A DNA stretch of 64,000 bases from Sinonovacula constricta (GCA_007844125.1 CM017557.1:62164911-62228910), one strand, 5' to 3'; numbered from the stretch's first letter, positions 48,630 to 61,050 are shown. Numbers and translations are program-made. The notes: generated by a model not told the origin, from the letters alone.

Positions 48630-48775
48630 AATATATATGACAAAGTCCTATGAGCATTGCAACATATACAAAAATTGTAAAGGCACAGGACAAAGGTATT
48701 TTCACATGCAAGCCAAATGTAAAAGTAAGAACAAATCTGTGATGACAGTTAGACAGTTACCGCCTTGGAACGAAC
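48630..48775 (+). mobile_element. R640 repeat, 3'-truncated copy
   Basis: It begins with AATATATATGACAAAGTCCT and runs through GGCACAGGACAAAGGTATTT to GTTACCGCCTTGGAACG, breaking off just before the hairpin. Confidence 0.82.
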
Positions 48776-48831
48776 TTTAATGCGAATTGTCGCATTTATA
48801 AATGTATTTACGATTTATCTTATTTCCACAG

Positions 48832-48888
48832 TTTGGCGTACAGATCTCTTACGTGGCCATCATCGTATCAGTGGAAAAGAATATTTTA
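48832..48888 (+). CDS. Exon-like segment with strong splice sites
   Basis: A good acceptor, CGATTTATCTTATTTCCACAG, ends at 48831, and a consensus donor GTAAGT starts at 48889. The 57-base interval is open in all three frames. In phase 0 it reads FGVQISYVAIIVSVEKNIL, resembling part of a membrane segment; in another phase it reads WRTDLLRGHHRISGKEYF. It is GC-richer than its flanks. The length is a multiple of three, so it could be included or skipped without shifting frame. The gene cannot be identified and the match may be fortuitous. Confidence 0.28.
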
Positions 48889-49959
48889 GTAAGTTCATCG
48901 TCAAAGTGGTGATTGTTGAATTAGGTATTGCAGGTACTTTTAGAATGATTTTTACAAGTGCTCGTTTTATTCATAGAAGGATATAAGTTTTCAATGCACT
49001 TTTCATGGATATATTCACCTAAACAAATTCAAACAAAATAATTGGCCAGAATCGTAGATTTTGACATTGTGTTTCTCATTCGGTGCAAGCGACGGTATTC
49101 GTCCCATGTAGTAATGATCTCATTATAGTTATTTATAGATGCCAATGACAAATGCGAATGTACTACAAATGAATTGCAAAAGGACTCATTACAGATTTCA
49201 TTACTGGTACATGTATTTGCGTGGAATATGTGATATACATGTAGTAACAGAAATGGTTACATGAAACGCCGTGAAAGGTCACGCCATATTACACTTTAAG
49301 TTGCTGAGTGTAATTATTAAACAATGTTTCAGCCAATACGCTGACACTGGGCACTCTAACAACGTTGTAAAGCAAATTTTAAAAAATCTTAATTGAATAA
49401 AATCCTGTTCACTGAGACATTAAAAGAAGGTGATGCTATAGAAACTACTTTGCCATGAAAGAAAACAATATTGTTAAATTTCCACAGAAACTCTGAAGTA
49501 ACACAAATTGCAACAACACTATTTATGGATAGCATGGACGATAATTCCATTTACGAACCTCGTGGGAATATTATTGCATAATAATTCAACATTTGTCGTT
49601 ATTATGCCACAACGAACGTCTGATGAATGTTGAAACTGTCCTCAAACGCAAGAAAAAGATTTGATTTGGCGTAAGTGTGAAAATTATTGCATACGGGTTT
49701 TCTTAAAGGCAATTTTGAATATACTCTCATATGATAAGTTTAGTAAATGTGGTTTTAGGACAATTGTTAAAGATATGATGCTGAATTTTGCCTAATCAAA
49801 ATTGATGGAAATTTAATAGTTCATAAAACAGTACTAAAAGTTCCAACCCACTAACTCGTACTAACAATATGTATAATTATATGTCTATGATACCTGAATT
49901 GAATGATTGTTATATTGTTGACGTTCAGCTAGTTATTGCTAAAATAAAATCCCAGAATA
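48889..49959. other. AT-rich stretch, nothing recognised
   Basis: No coding-like frame or repeat match was noticed. Confidence 0.45.
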
Positions 49960-50115
49960 ATGTCTTGGTAGAACCAAAGGGGGATCGCAGGTCAGCTTTA
50001 ACCCCTACCCATATGGACGATGTGACCACGACCGGGTGCCCAACTGAAGAGCTGAGGGACTGATATGTTACAAATGTGTGGTTATAACCGCTGGCCCGCT
50101 AGTGGCCCAACTCAT
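49960..50115 (-). mobile_element. Possible degenerate SINE
   Basis: On the minus strand, TGGGCCACTAGCGGGCCAGC then GGTTATAACC resembles an A-box half, and GGCACCCGGTCGTGG starts a GC-rich body. No clear B box or second copy was seen, and the 64-residue plus-strand frame here has no motif. Confidence 0.3.
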
Positions 50116-53100
50116 ATGAAGCCAAACGCTGTTAAAATACATATAATTGTGTTTTATATATGACATATGCCAGGAAGCAAATTCTATTTAAACGAAATAA
50201 TAAGCCAACTTATACAAATAGACTGGAATAAAAGCATTAGTCACACTGCCTCATTCAATCTTTGCTTAACTAAATTTAAGATTTTTAAAAATACATTAAT
50301 AAATACATATTAGCAGCACTTGTATAAGGTCGAAACTCTTAATTAAGAGCACAATAAGAGATCATTTAATATATATATAATTAAATAAATGACCCATGAG
50401 TTCTTCAAACATATTTATCTCTCTTTCTTTCCACACCTGATGCATGCTAAAGCCATATTAATAAGCTTGAGAGTTTTATAAATGAGTTTTGACGTAAACA
50501 ACGAGCTTATTGAGAAATTCATACACCGAACACAATTAATGATTCGAAAAACCCGCGAAAATCTTGATTAGGTTTATTAATTAAGTAGCAAAGTTATGAA
50601 TTGATTATATTTGCAATGTTCATATGGGTAGTTCTACAAATTACTATATTTTATTGTATTTTAGATTGCATGTGAATAACGATTTATTTCATGCAATTTT
50701 TACCATATTATTCAATTTGAACAACCACCATATAATATTATATTTTAAATTGCTTATGCCTTTTTTCTTTACTAATTTATTTTCTCTCTATATATTGAAT
50801 TTTCTGTTTGCTGTATTGATGTGTGTTTGTAGTTAAGTTGTTAGCTGTGAGGAAAACATTATGTGTGAGTAGGCAAAATATTTTTTAAAGTCATATTTGT
50901 TCTCAAGGCTTCGAGGTGCAGGAGTCCCTTCTAAATAATTAGGCATATCAAACGTCTTACCATAATGCTCAATCAGTCATTAAGTCCTGCAAGACTTTGA
51001 AATTAACAAGGCAACAGATTAAAGAAAGATTTAACGGAAGCCTGTAGATCACGCCATATCAACACAGACTTACACATTTATCAGAGGAAATAGAAATTAG
51101 TCCTGTCTTGTTATGGATAAAGTACTTTCTCAGACACGAAGGCGTCGTATGGTTTAAAAGGTTTGTGAAAAATAACTAAGATTGTTTTTTCATTCTGGTG
51201 TGCAAAAATATTTTAAGCTAGACAACCTCTTTTAACATGAATTGTAGTGCATACTTTTCCGGCTGACAAATAAATCCGTGGTAAATTCCGTAAGCCTAAT
51301 GTTACAATATGCAATTTAGAGTTTTATTGGGCGTCGCTTATTTTTGTCCTTTACATAACATTGGTTAATTACATGAAACTAAACCATGTGATATGAAATG
51401 ACGGTTTGAAACATTTGAAATCATTTATTTCGCAACACACACTTCTTTTTATTGTTTAATCTTACCAGAAAATTATGTCCATTATTTGACAACCTCGTTG
51501 AATGACTCTAGTAATGTGCATATAATTATTATAATATTGGGCATTTAATAGAAAGAATTTAAGCTTGTAAAGGTCGACTTTAGCTTAAATAAAAACTTTT
51601 AAGTCGAACTAAAGCCCATTATTGATGCAATAATCAGTCTTTACCAGTTATTATTTTCCTTTATTATTTATTTATCCTTGCCATTTTTCTCTCGACTTCC
51701 ATGTTCATGTTTTGTTTTATCTAATGAGATATGGTAGGGGATACTTGAATGTTGAATCATTAATAAATTGTAAAACAAGACAATTTAATGTGCGCATATA
51801 GAAACATATTTAATGGTGTAACATAAAATCTTCTCTATCTAACGACCAAACCTGTTACGAGAGAAACTATTGTCCTGTTATAAAATCCTTTTGTTCAAGA
51901 TAGTAATGGAAATTTAACGCAGACAGCATTCTCTTTGCATAGGCATTCGCTTTACACCAATCCAAAATACTGTTGTACACTGCTATGTATCTTTATTTAT
52001 ATCTATATCTATGATATCGATGTTTCTCTATTCTCGATAGCATGTAAAAATGGAAAAAAAAAAACACTTTTATATCCATGCATATTTCATCGTATAATAT
52101 AATATGTTCTAACACAATCATAAACTACCAATATTAATTGTAAGGTGGATACCATGATAGGTCCCCGCCCTGCCCCCATCTAGGACGGGGATAAAAAAAA
52201 GTTTAAAACAATGTTATTTGCTTTAACACTTCGTTCAATTTGTGTGTTTGCATAGGGGTTGGGAATGACACCTGCTTAATTCTGTATGTAGCGTTTGATG
52301 ACGATATTCGTGCGGCTTTCGTATCATAGGGCAATGATACGGTAGACTTTAGAGGCTTATTATCTGTACAACAAACATTACCAAAACGGATTTATTAAAG
52401 CGTTTTAGTCCTAATGTTGTTGCGCATTCGATAACTTAATTTTACTGACAAGTGTTAGCTATGTATTTAATTAGTGATAGGCCGTGAATTAACATTAATA
52501 CATGATCATCTAAAATTAAAATAATCAGCAAATATCTCTAGGTTAACATTCATTAAAGGAAGGGTGTTTTTCTCTTCATAGAAAAAAATATTTTCGTAAA
52601 AATGGTATTTACTTGAGTGATGTCGACTTGTCTTGTCATTGTTAATTGTTATGATAGTGCTCTCTTGTTTTCCTTTAAGAGAAAGGATACCACATAGATT
52701 ATTTTATATATAATAGGAAACATTGTACAGTTTCAATTGTTGGCACCAAGATATTCGTAGCAAAAAACATAAATTACCCATCAAATACCATATAAGTTGT
52801 TAACAGTTGTTGCAAAATGTCAGTGTTGTTACTTGTTGTGCGACATACTTTAAAGTTGACGGTACTTTAAAGTTGATAGACATGACATGACATACCCTGG
52901 TATGAACTCGTGGAGTCCAACACAGTCAGATATAAAATTAGGGCCAGCTTTAACCATCAGTTTGACAGGAAGAATTTGACCAATATTTAAATCTGTTTCA
53001 TGTCATGTCACATAATAATTATCTTTGAAGCACAATATTGATAATTTAGCTTACGTGTAATATATATAATTGTGCACAAAAGCATACTAAAATAAATTTA

Positions 53101-53574
53101 AAATAGTATGTACGTAATTCAAAAATTTTATGTTGTAATTTTCAAAACATTATATAATATTCCTATATCTATAGACTTTTGTTCGCTTAAAATGCTTGTT
53201 GAGTGTCTGATTGAAACCTGGACATATTTGGTCCCGTATACACAAAACGACAAGTCAACGACTGCGTTATATGCTCAGTTTTATGTATTGCAAGATAATA
53301 ACAAATGTCAGTAGGTAAAGCAAGAGCTATAATTTACATTACTGGTTTTGTAAAGCTATATTACATATGTTTGTAATTTTTCCATTGTTTAAAATCTATA
53401 TTTTTAAAAATATTACATAAATTTGAAAAGTGAGGCTGTTGTATTTTTCAGTCAGATGTCACACATGTTTTTTTAAGTTCTAGGTGGATTTAAAAAAATG
53501 ATATTTAAAAAAAAAATAACAGAAAAACAACCCTCATGGTTGAATGCATATTTCTCTTGGCTTATGTTCACAGC
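50116..53574. other. Long AT-rich stretch, nothing recognised
   Basis: Short frames at 50624-50836 and 53108-53314 are hydrophobic or AT-driven. A 10-bp hairpin with one mismatch, TCCCCGCCCT / AGGACGGGGA, lies near 52163-52192. Confidence 0.45.
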
Positions 53575-55290
53575 AATGATCTGAGCATTTCAGCATTCCG
53601 TTCAAAAACACTATATCTTACAATTAACCATTATCTTTAATCATATTCAGCTAAAATGTTTTTTGTAAAGATGCATAATAACGAAGATAAGAATACATGT
53701 ATAATGCAGTTGCGGTACAATTTACAGAGTAATTCAGTTTCATAAGCTATTTCGAAGTATTTTCTTATCATTAATCAACAAATTTGCAGGTTTCTTCGTA
53801 GAATACAATAATATACTTCTGTAGTGCGGCTTTACAAAGTTGAAGTCTTTTAATAACGGCATAGATAATAAGGTTCGAAATAATTGTTACAGGAGTCAGA
53901 AATATACCTTGTTATTCAACAAAGCTAATGGTTTCTTACAGACATAATAGCGAAGAATAAAGATATATTGCATGCATTCACGGGGTGTTAGATACTTAAT
54001 TCATAAAATAAGTTTTTAATTTCAAATTGTTATATTTATCACTTTACTGGTTTTAATGTTTAATTTAAGCATATATTATTGCCAAAGCTGCAAGTTAGAT
54101 TTATCAGAACATCTCGAATAAAGTTTGTTAGCGATATGAAACGACATTGAATGACTATATAGCTAGTGATATTGCGTACTTTCTACGTAGCACTATTTAA
54201 GAGAAAATGGCTTATAGTGAGGTGTATGTTATGTGACATTACTTACAAAAATACTTAAAATTATATCTATTATTTATCTTTAAATCGATGATTAGTCATA
54301 TAATTGTATGACATCATCGATGACTTTTGGAACACCAACTGATTCTTTCAAACTTCAATTACTTTTTACAAATTGAACAAAGGGAATAAACAGCCTTAAA
54401 AATGAGATAAAATAAGTTTTTATATCATTAAGTTTTGCGATATCTTAAGTTATCCACTACAACAAGACCATCTCGGTGACCTTCCCACATATTCAGAGAT
54501 CACAACAAAGAAATGGTATATATGACAATTGTTAATCTTTTTAAACTGGCAAAACTAATCAGATTCCTCTCATTAAATTATGTTAAGATTGTGTTCTTTT
54601 TCCCCATTTTTTAAAGATTACTTTAAATAAAAATAAGTGTTTTTTATTTGAATATTTTCAACGTATACTTGTTGAAGACAATGAATAAATATATCGATCA
54701 TTTTAAACATATCGATTTTATAATCGAAGTAGAAAAAATGTTTCATAAACTTTAAATATGATTTTCGATTGTCCACTTTCTGGTATGTGGTAGTACTTAG
54801 TTAAAGGATATTTCTTCAGTATATTTCACTGTTAATAGCCTTGCCCAAAGACTAACGTCTCATATCAGGTCTTAGGATGGAATAACCAAATAACATTAGA
54901 CATGAGTTCAAGAGATTAGCACTCAACAATGGACTCTGTTATTGACATCGGGACTCGAAATATCACATTTAGTCATTGTATTTTAACCAAACATATTCTT
55001 TGTGGTCATCATATTGCAGTATAGATAAGCAAAATTGCAGAAACATAAAATATGGCGTTTAAAATCAACACAGATTGTTAAATGTTATACTTTTCAAAAT
55101 CTTATTAATCCTTACTTGCTTCATTCATGAACACTATCAAAGCGGTTTGCCAATTTCAGCTGTATCTCACTTTTCTTCGAGTGCCTTAATGTACGTGTAA
55201 TACGTGTATTCGCAAATGTAAAAGAACACAATCAATTCGTTAACTGTTTTATAGAATGCCCATCTGTATTTAGATTGGACCGTCTTGCAG
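53575..55290 (+). repeat. Segmental duplication, copy A
   Basis: Collinear with 61730-64000. Matched landmarks are GTAGTGCGGCTTTACAAAGT, TCTTACAGACATAATAGCGA, AAGGGAATAAACAGCC, CAGATTCCTCTC and TAGAATGCCCATCTGTATTT. Divergence is considerable (many substitutions and small indels). Copy A has no R640 where copy B does. A possible exon edge is TTGGACCGTCTTGCAG (ends 55280), without further support. Confidence 0.72.
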
Positions 55291-56076
55291 CAGATTGCCA
55301 GACGAGACAAATGTACACACTATGATATGCGTTGGCAGATATCATATCGTTAATTACACCATGCTTCAATACTTTAGACGGTCTTATAGGCCTATAACGT
55401 CAGATAAAGATCCGCTCGGATACTTGCGTTCTCGGAATTGTCTTATCGCTAGGGGCATGGCAAAACGCATATTGAAGAATATGACAGTCTTTTTCTAAAG
55501 CCTGACTTACACGTTCACAATAAATTAGTTAACATTTAATTGACATTTTTTCTGGTTTAATCGTTCTTATTACTATAAAAGATATTTAAAAGACGAAACT
55601 AAACTTTATTGATTTCGTGATCCTAGCGGATGTCGAACGCTTGTCCTTCGGTGATCAATAGCATTTGTATATATATTAGTTTGTCGAGATTTTAGTACGA
55701 TATTTTTAACAGTATATTGCCTTATATGTCTTACACATTCGTGACACGATCTATTTAGATTCAGAATTCTTTAACCTTTACTCTGGAGAGATTATACAGA
55801 AAATATACAACCAGTAAGATGTGTAATAAAATAAGATAAATCTTTAGGTACTGATAGGAACGTGCATACGCAAGTGTTAAATCAATTAGATCACACGACT
55901 ACGTTATTTGAGTGTTTTGATACAAATATAAATCAGAATTTTAAGCTCACATTTTAAAATATTTTTGTGTTGAATGTAACTTCTATTTTCACTATTTTAC
56001 GACAACTGATTTGGAATGAAGTATCCAACATTTAAGACCTGAACATAATTATCAGTTAACAAAACTAGACACAAAC

Positions 56077-56154
56077 ATGGCCCACACAAGCCGGAAACTA
56101 CTTTGTGTTGTCGCGTGTGTAATAGTATTTGTATTAGATTTTGGCTCTCTCTGA
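56077..56154 (+). CDS. Tiny signal-peptide-like frame
   Basis: ACAAACATGGCC is a good start context. The 25-codon frame reads MAHTSRKLLCVVACVIVFVL and ends DFGSL and TGA. A basic n-region followed by a hydrophobic core fits a secretion signal. A first exon could splice out before the stop (GTAATA lies at 56119), but no partner exon was found. Chance is quite possible. Confidence 0.2.
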   Translation: MAHTSRKLLCVVACVIVFVLDFGSL

Positions 56155-56329
56155 GAAGTGAAAGTGATTATGTATCGATTTCGATGTGCAGCTACGATCA
56201 CCTTAATGAAGTTTTCAATCATTGATGAACAAAAACGAACTCACTCGGTAAAAAAATAATTAAAAAGAAATATTGCACCATATATTTAAATCTGAAATTT
56301 CACATGACAGTCCAATGTAAAATTACAAA

Positions 56330-56410
56330 CAAAACCGGGACAAGACGTTACATTAAAAAGAGCAAACGACCACCACATTGCACATGTAACATTGCTATTT
56401 GCTGTACTCA
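56330..56410 (+). mobile_element. R640 3'-end fragment
   Basis: CGACCACCACATTGCACATG then TAACATTGC matches the last bases of R640 (CGACCGCCACACTGCACAAG). AAGAGCAAACGACC precedes it, suggesting an internal deletion. Confidence 0.5.
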
Positions 56411-57112
56411 TTAATTTCATGTCTATTTGTTTCTTTTAAATATATCAAATATTAGGCCAATGCCGCCTTAAATCGAGTCTAAATAAAAAAATGTGGAACC
56501 ATTGTTAAACGTTTGTTTAAGATCACCATGACTCAATTTTAGTCTTCTATCACCAATGTCCGCCAAGTGGTTTCATTCCGCCTTATGACCACAAAATCAT
56601 TTCTAAAGCACTGATTTTGTTCACCACATATATAAAATAAAATATACAACCAAATTTATAATTAAAAATTAAAAATGTATAAAATGGTAGCAAATTAGCA
56701 TATCGCTAACGATGACCATTTTGTGCTAAGTTTGCATTTCATAAAGTTATCTAGACATTGATTTTTTAAATAATTTTACTTGTGGGATGTGGGTGTACAT
56801 GTATTAATCATTTGATTAGACGCAGATTTGGTGTTATTTTCACTTGTTAGCTGTTGCCGTTGGTGATATCGTTAACAGTACATATGACGTAAATTTACAT
56901 AAGTTGGTATTAAGAGGACAGTGGCATTATTTACAATGGCAAAGATTTCACACTTAGTCAATATTTAAAATAAAAACACGACATCACAAACAAACATCTT
57001 AGTGCATATTATGATCTGGTTTATTGGATAACTTGTGAGATAAGAGAGAAAATGACATTGTACGTTTATAGATTTTATAACTATGAACACATATATAGAG
57101 GATTTGACATGA

Positions 57113-57235
57113 GTTGTTATTTAATACAAACATTTATTAAACGAGTTCAGGCAAAATGATATTAAACGAGCCTCTGGCGAGTTTAATATCTTTTTGCCTG
57201 GACGAGTTTAATAAATGTTTGTATTAGATAACAAC
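57113..57235. repeat. Near-perfect 60-bp-arm palindrome
   Basis: The arms at 57113-57172 and 57176-57235 are separated by three bases. The left arm starts GTTGTTATTTAATACAAACA and the right arm ends TGTTTGTATTAGATAACAAC, with about 53 of 60 positions pairing. The mismatches cluster where ACGAG occurs in the same orientation in both arms. It could extrude as a cruciform or be a MITE. It lies 15 bases before the 14-bp inverted repeat that flanks the recombinase pseudogene. Confidence 0.9.
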
Positions 57236-57250
57236 GAGTGTCGGACTCTT

Positions 57251-57264
57251 TTTATCACATGATT
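57251..57264 (+). repeat. 14-bp inverted repeat, left of recombinase relic
   Basis: TTTATCACATGATT recurs as its exact complement AATCATGTGATAAA at 58251-58264, bracketing the pseudogene. Confidence 0.6.
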
Positions 57265-57625
57265 TTCGTTCTCTCTTACTAGAAACAAATACCCGTGTAA
57301 ATCTACATGCCGGTTCAAAAATTAGAACGATATTGTGACGTCATTTAACCAAACACCGCATCAAAGACCGTGTGAGTTCATTCTTGCGCTACACAAAATA
57401 GTTCCATATTATTGTCTTTAATTGTGAGTAAAACAACCTTTTGACAAACTTTTACTGCATATTTTCGCTATATGTTTTATCGACTATTTCAGCTAAATAA
57501 TTTATAACAATAAACAGTAATCACGTGAAAATACGTGGCCCAGAAAGTTTTCAAAGCGGTTAGTGTGAAGGTCATTAGTCATAAATTTAATTCTCATCGC
57601 TGTCAGTGTAGACTATGGAGATAAT

Positions 57626-58106
57626 TCATTTTCGTTTTTTATGTGGTGGACTTGCAGACTTGTCAGTTGAATTTACATTTGATTGTGTCATAGGCGGCTG
57701 AATGTGGCGAAGATGCTGGTAAAGCCACCGTGGACGGTTATGTTTGAGTTCTTTTTGGCGGAATTCATTGAAGTTAACATCGCGTTGTGGACATTCGTGT
57801 CTTGATTCACATGCTGGTGAGAACAGTTAGACTTTGTGAGGATGCTCGATATCATTTTGTGTTGATAATCGCTAATATGGGGGCAGTTATTAATTGGTTG
57901 AATGTTCCGGTGTTCTACATAATCTGAATTGCCGGGATGTTATTTTCGGACAGTTTTTGAACTAAATGATTCCAGGTGCTATGGTTAGTCAGACGTCTTT
58001 TGGATGCAAGTTCAGAAGCCTTAGCTATACGCTTCATGATGGTGGTAAGTTTACTTATACCAATAATCAATAGTGACATTTGAACCGACGAAAAAGGAGC
58101 TGCCAT
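57626..58106 (-). pseudogene. Tyrosine-recombinase transposon C-terminus, broken
   Basis: Read on the minus strand from 58106, a 63-codon frame includes GISKLTTIMKRIAKASELA and LTNHSTWNHLVQKL, then ENNIPAIQIM before a stop at 57915-57917. The next frame continues NIQPINNCPHISDYQHKMIS. A third ends QPPMTQSNVNSTDKSASPP with a basic HKKRK and TGA at 57626-57628. The order TNHS-x-x, QKL, NIPxxQI, SxNNYxxIS, QHKxISxIL matches the C-terminal catalytic half of Crypton/DUF3504-type tyrosine recombinases common in invertebrates. The H-x-x-R arginine is tryptophan here, and the segment carrying the second conserved GH motif is shortened at the first frameshift. With two frameshifts and a stop it is inactive. 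No N-terminal half was found. Confidence 0.65.
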
Positions 58107-58250
58107 TATCTTCCAGTTTGTTTACAAACTCGGCGGATGAATACCAAATAATCATGCGAAGCTGCTAGTCAATCAAATTGCAGGAAAAGCTGTATTACAC
58201 TAGTGTATTACAAAAAATATATATGGGTATATTAAATGGAAAACAAGGTG

Positions 58251-58264
58251 AATCATGTGATAAA
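58251..58264 (-). repeat. 14-bp inverted repeat, right of recombinase relic
   Basis: Exact complement of 57251-57264. Just beyond it (58312-58410) lie short palindromes such as GTGATATCAC and TCACTAGTGA, which look like debris of another repeat. Confidence 0.6.
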
Positions 58265-59169
58265 TACATGTAGTATTTTCAAACCAAAGTTGCAATTTAA
58301 ACATTTTATTGTGATATCACTAATAATTAAATACCAACCAGTGAAATACTGGGATTTAACACTGAGATAAATTTGATATCGTCACTGTCACTAGTGATGA
58401 TATCACTTTTTGCCAGACTACTTTTTTTTAAAATGTGCAAAACTGAATACAGAATGTTTACATCTTTGTTTATCTAAATCTGACACGTTTAAACTGCAAC
58501 CGTAGAAGAAATGAAAAATAAGTTAATTTTGTTGTAATTTTGAACCCAACTGTGTCTGTTAATCTTTTTAAGACATTTCAAGCAAAATGTCAACTGGCCC
58601 TTTTTGCTGCACCCGCTTTGATGATTTGTCATGATGATTTTACAGGAAAGTCACATTTACCCAGAAAAAGATGCAAATGAATGTTATTCACATGTACATG
58701 CGTGTATTTTAAACTATGGGCGTTATTGTTAAATTTGACATTTAATCTTGCTCGCGGTACTGCACATGGGACGTGGCTTATTTTCTTTTTCTCTCTTTTT
58801 GTCTCTCTATCATCTAGTGATCAATTCGTCTTTATTGATAATTCATATAATGATTAAATCTTCGATGGTATATAATAAATAGAATAATTAACAACTTGGG
58901 GGAACAATATGTTCTCGTGACATAAAATTGGTTACAACCCTATGCAGTTAATTATCCTCTATCTATTTCTATCTATAATTGCTATACTTTACTTAAGTGC
59001 AATCACGGTGATATGCGGAAAAAAATATCATTGGTCGTCAGATTTGAAAGTTACCCTGTAAAGAAAGTTTTGTTACTCTTTAGTGTATCAGATCCGCCAT
59101 CCGTTTATTGTTACTTTGCACCGACACACATTTGGTCATATTGGCGACATCTATAATTATTGGTATATT
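58265..59169. other. AT-rich stretch with small palindromes, no gene
   Basis: GTGATATCAC (58312-58321) and TCACTAGTGATGATATCAC (about 58389-58407) are palindromic. The rest is unremarkable. Confidence 0.45.
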
Positions 59170-59315
59170 GTCCAAAGCATATTTCGGCTATAGCCGGTGC
59201 ATTACAAGTCACATGGAAGACCTCCCAACATGAATGTCTTCGACCCGACTAGTATTAGAACCCATACGGTGAGAGCATAACTCGGCAACACTAACCACTT
59301 GGCCACGGGCGACGT
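59170..59315 (-). mobile_element. tRNA-derived SINE, S2-like, diverged
   Basis: On the minus strand, GTGGCCAAGTGGTTAGTG (A box), ATGGGTTCTAATACTAG (decayed B box) and GGGAGGTCTTCCATGTGACT follow S2 order (AGGTCTTCCAGCTGACTT at 5778). The 3' tail is short. Confidence 0.65.
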
Positions 59316-60741
59316 CCTATCAAAATCAACGACAGTATATACTGTAAATCAACTAATGGGATCGGCCAAGAAGTTCCGATTGATCTCATCACACCTTTTA
59401 TATGCGATGCTATGACATGGCTACGCAAACTTTCTCTAGTAAACAGTATTTCGGAAAAAAACGCCAGGTGTCATTATATTCAAATTTTGATGAATGAAGT
59501 GACGTGTAGTTCCACCTTTTTTGCATTTTGAATGAAATCATGCTATTAAACATTCACTGTCAGACGTCGTATGTCTAAAGGAGCTTACGAAATGTAAAAA
59601 ATAAATGACGCGCATTTGTTTAAAAATACAAAAAAATAAGATAAGCATATGTTATAATTTATATAGAATGGAAAAGAGATAATTGCCATATCGTTTCGCT
59701 TTGATATGCCGTTTATAATTGGATTTCAGGATTATTATAAAACAATTTCTATGTGACAATCTTCAACGTTTCATTTTAATAAGTTGGCCTTCAGTTATAT
59801 CTTATGGAAAGTTACCACTTTGTACATGTACTCTACAGGCAGCGTCACTCATTAGAGGTACATGATCTTTAAATTTTCATTAGATAATGTTCAAAACAAA
59901 GTAAATAAAATCCGAAATATTAGTCTAATACCGATTTATTTGGGTTCAAAATGATTAAAATTATATTTCTGCTGTATTCTGTGGACTTTAATTCAATTTT
60001 ACAGCACGTATTTGATCGAGTTAAATAAAAAAGATACTATGCTGCTTATAAATAATGTCAGAACGCTTCTACAGGAAATATGATCGTGACTTAGCAACCA
60101 CATTGTCTGGTTTTCTTTTTCATTCTGTGGTTTTACTTTGAAGCATGCAGGAGGATTTAAATAGAAAGGCCGTGATTATTTTCCCTCTCACCAGGAGTGT
60201 TTTCTTACCGGTTGTAAGCTTGCTGCAGGCGCCTTTTTTTGCAGTACATGTACTCACATAATAACGTGAAAGGCTTCTTCGGACAAAAACCTGTTTGCAT
60301 TTCAAGTTTATACAGTTCAGAAGGTAGAGAAGTGCAAGGGCCAAAACAACAGTCTTTGCATTCGATATTGGTCAGGTAGTCTGGTACAGTGATTAAATTT
60401 CCATTGTATTCTGTTAAGTCAGCTTCAATAAAACTACTTAAATAGTCATAATAAACACCGAGAATGATTTAATATCTTTATTTTAGTAATTGTTAAAAGT
60501 TGTATTTGTATATGTTTGCTTTTAAAAAGCTGTTGTGAAACGGCAATTTGTTTAGGGAGGCTTCGGTCAGACGTGAAAATGAAGAAAACTGTCTTAAGTT
60601 ACAGACAGTGGTACAAAAAAAAATTAGATTACCTTTTTGGATATGTATATGGCAAATACAACCATGCGATTTTAATAAAATTTCGTTTAAGTACTTAGCA
60701 ATGATCATACATGTATGTTTACATGGAAACTCTTTAAAGAC
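59316..60741. other. AT-rich stretch, no supported gene
   Basis: Minus-strand frames at 60120-60344 and 60493-60816 were examined. The latter owes its ATG end to the neighbouring SINE (PGIEPGISSTWSRC is translated tRNA-like DNA). Confidence 0.45.
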
Positions 60742-61050
60742 GGACCTGGTAGCGCATTCAGTAGAGCAACGGCTCCAGGTACTGGAGATCCCAGGTTCGA
60801 TCCCGGGCAGCGACAAACCAAAGTTGTTAAAAAGTTGTGGTATAACTCCCTTGCTAACGCTGAGGCAAATAAAATGGTAGTTCCATAACTAGTTGACCCG
60901 GTGTCAGGATAATGTGACTGGATGTGGTATCACGCTAGGTGTTCATGGCATGCTATACACTGTGAATGCAGCACTATATCTGCTTCAAGTGCTCCAGATA
61001 ACTCAACTACTGCTGGTTGGACGATTAAGTCAACAAACAATAACTAAAAC
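60742..61050 (+). mobile_element. tRNA-derived SINE (family S4), near complete
   Basis: The tRNA-like head has AGCGCATTCAGTAGAGCA (A-box region), an anticodon-like arm CTCCAGGTACTGGAG and a perfect B box GGTTCGATCCC (60794-60804). The body includes GGTGTCAGGATAATGTGACT and AGGTGTTCATGGCATGC, ending TCAACAAACAATAAC. Headless relatives lie at 23351-23462, 31955-32095 and 41755-41990. No TSD was recognised. Frames of 64-110 codons over it are not genes. Confidence 0.85.

Noticed and set aside
52160..52195. GC-rich hairpin as a regulatory RNA element
   Set aside because: One 10-bp imperfect stem with no transcript context is too little to support a call.
60493..60816. 107-residue minus-strand frame starting MSLPGIEPGISSTWSRC
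   Set aside because: This is the usual translation of a tRNA-like SINE head in reverse, not a protein.
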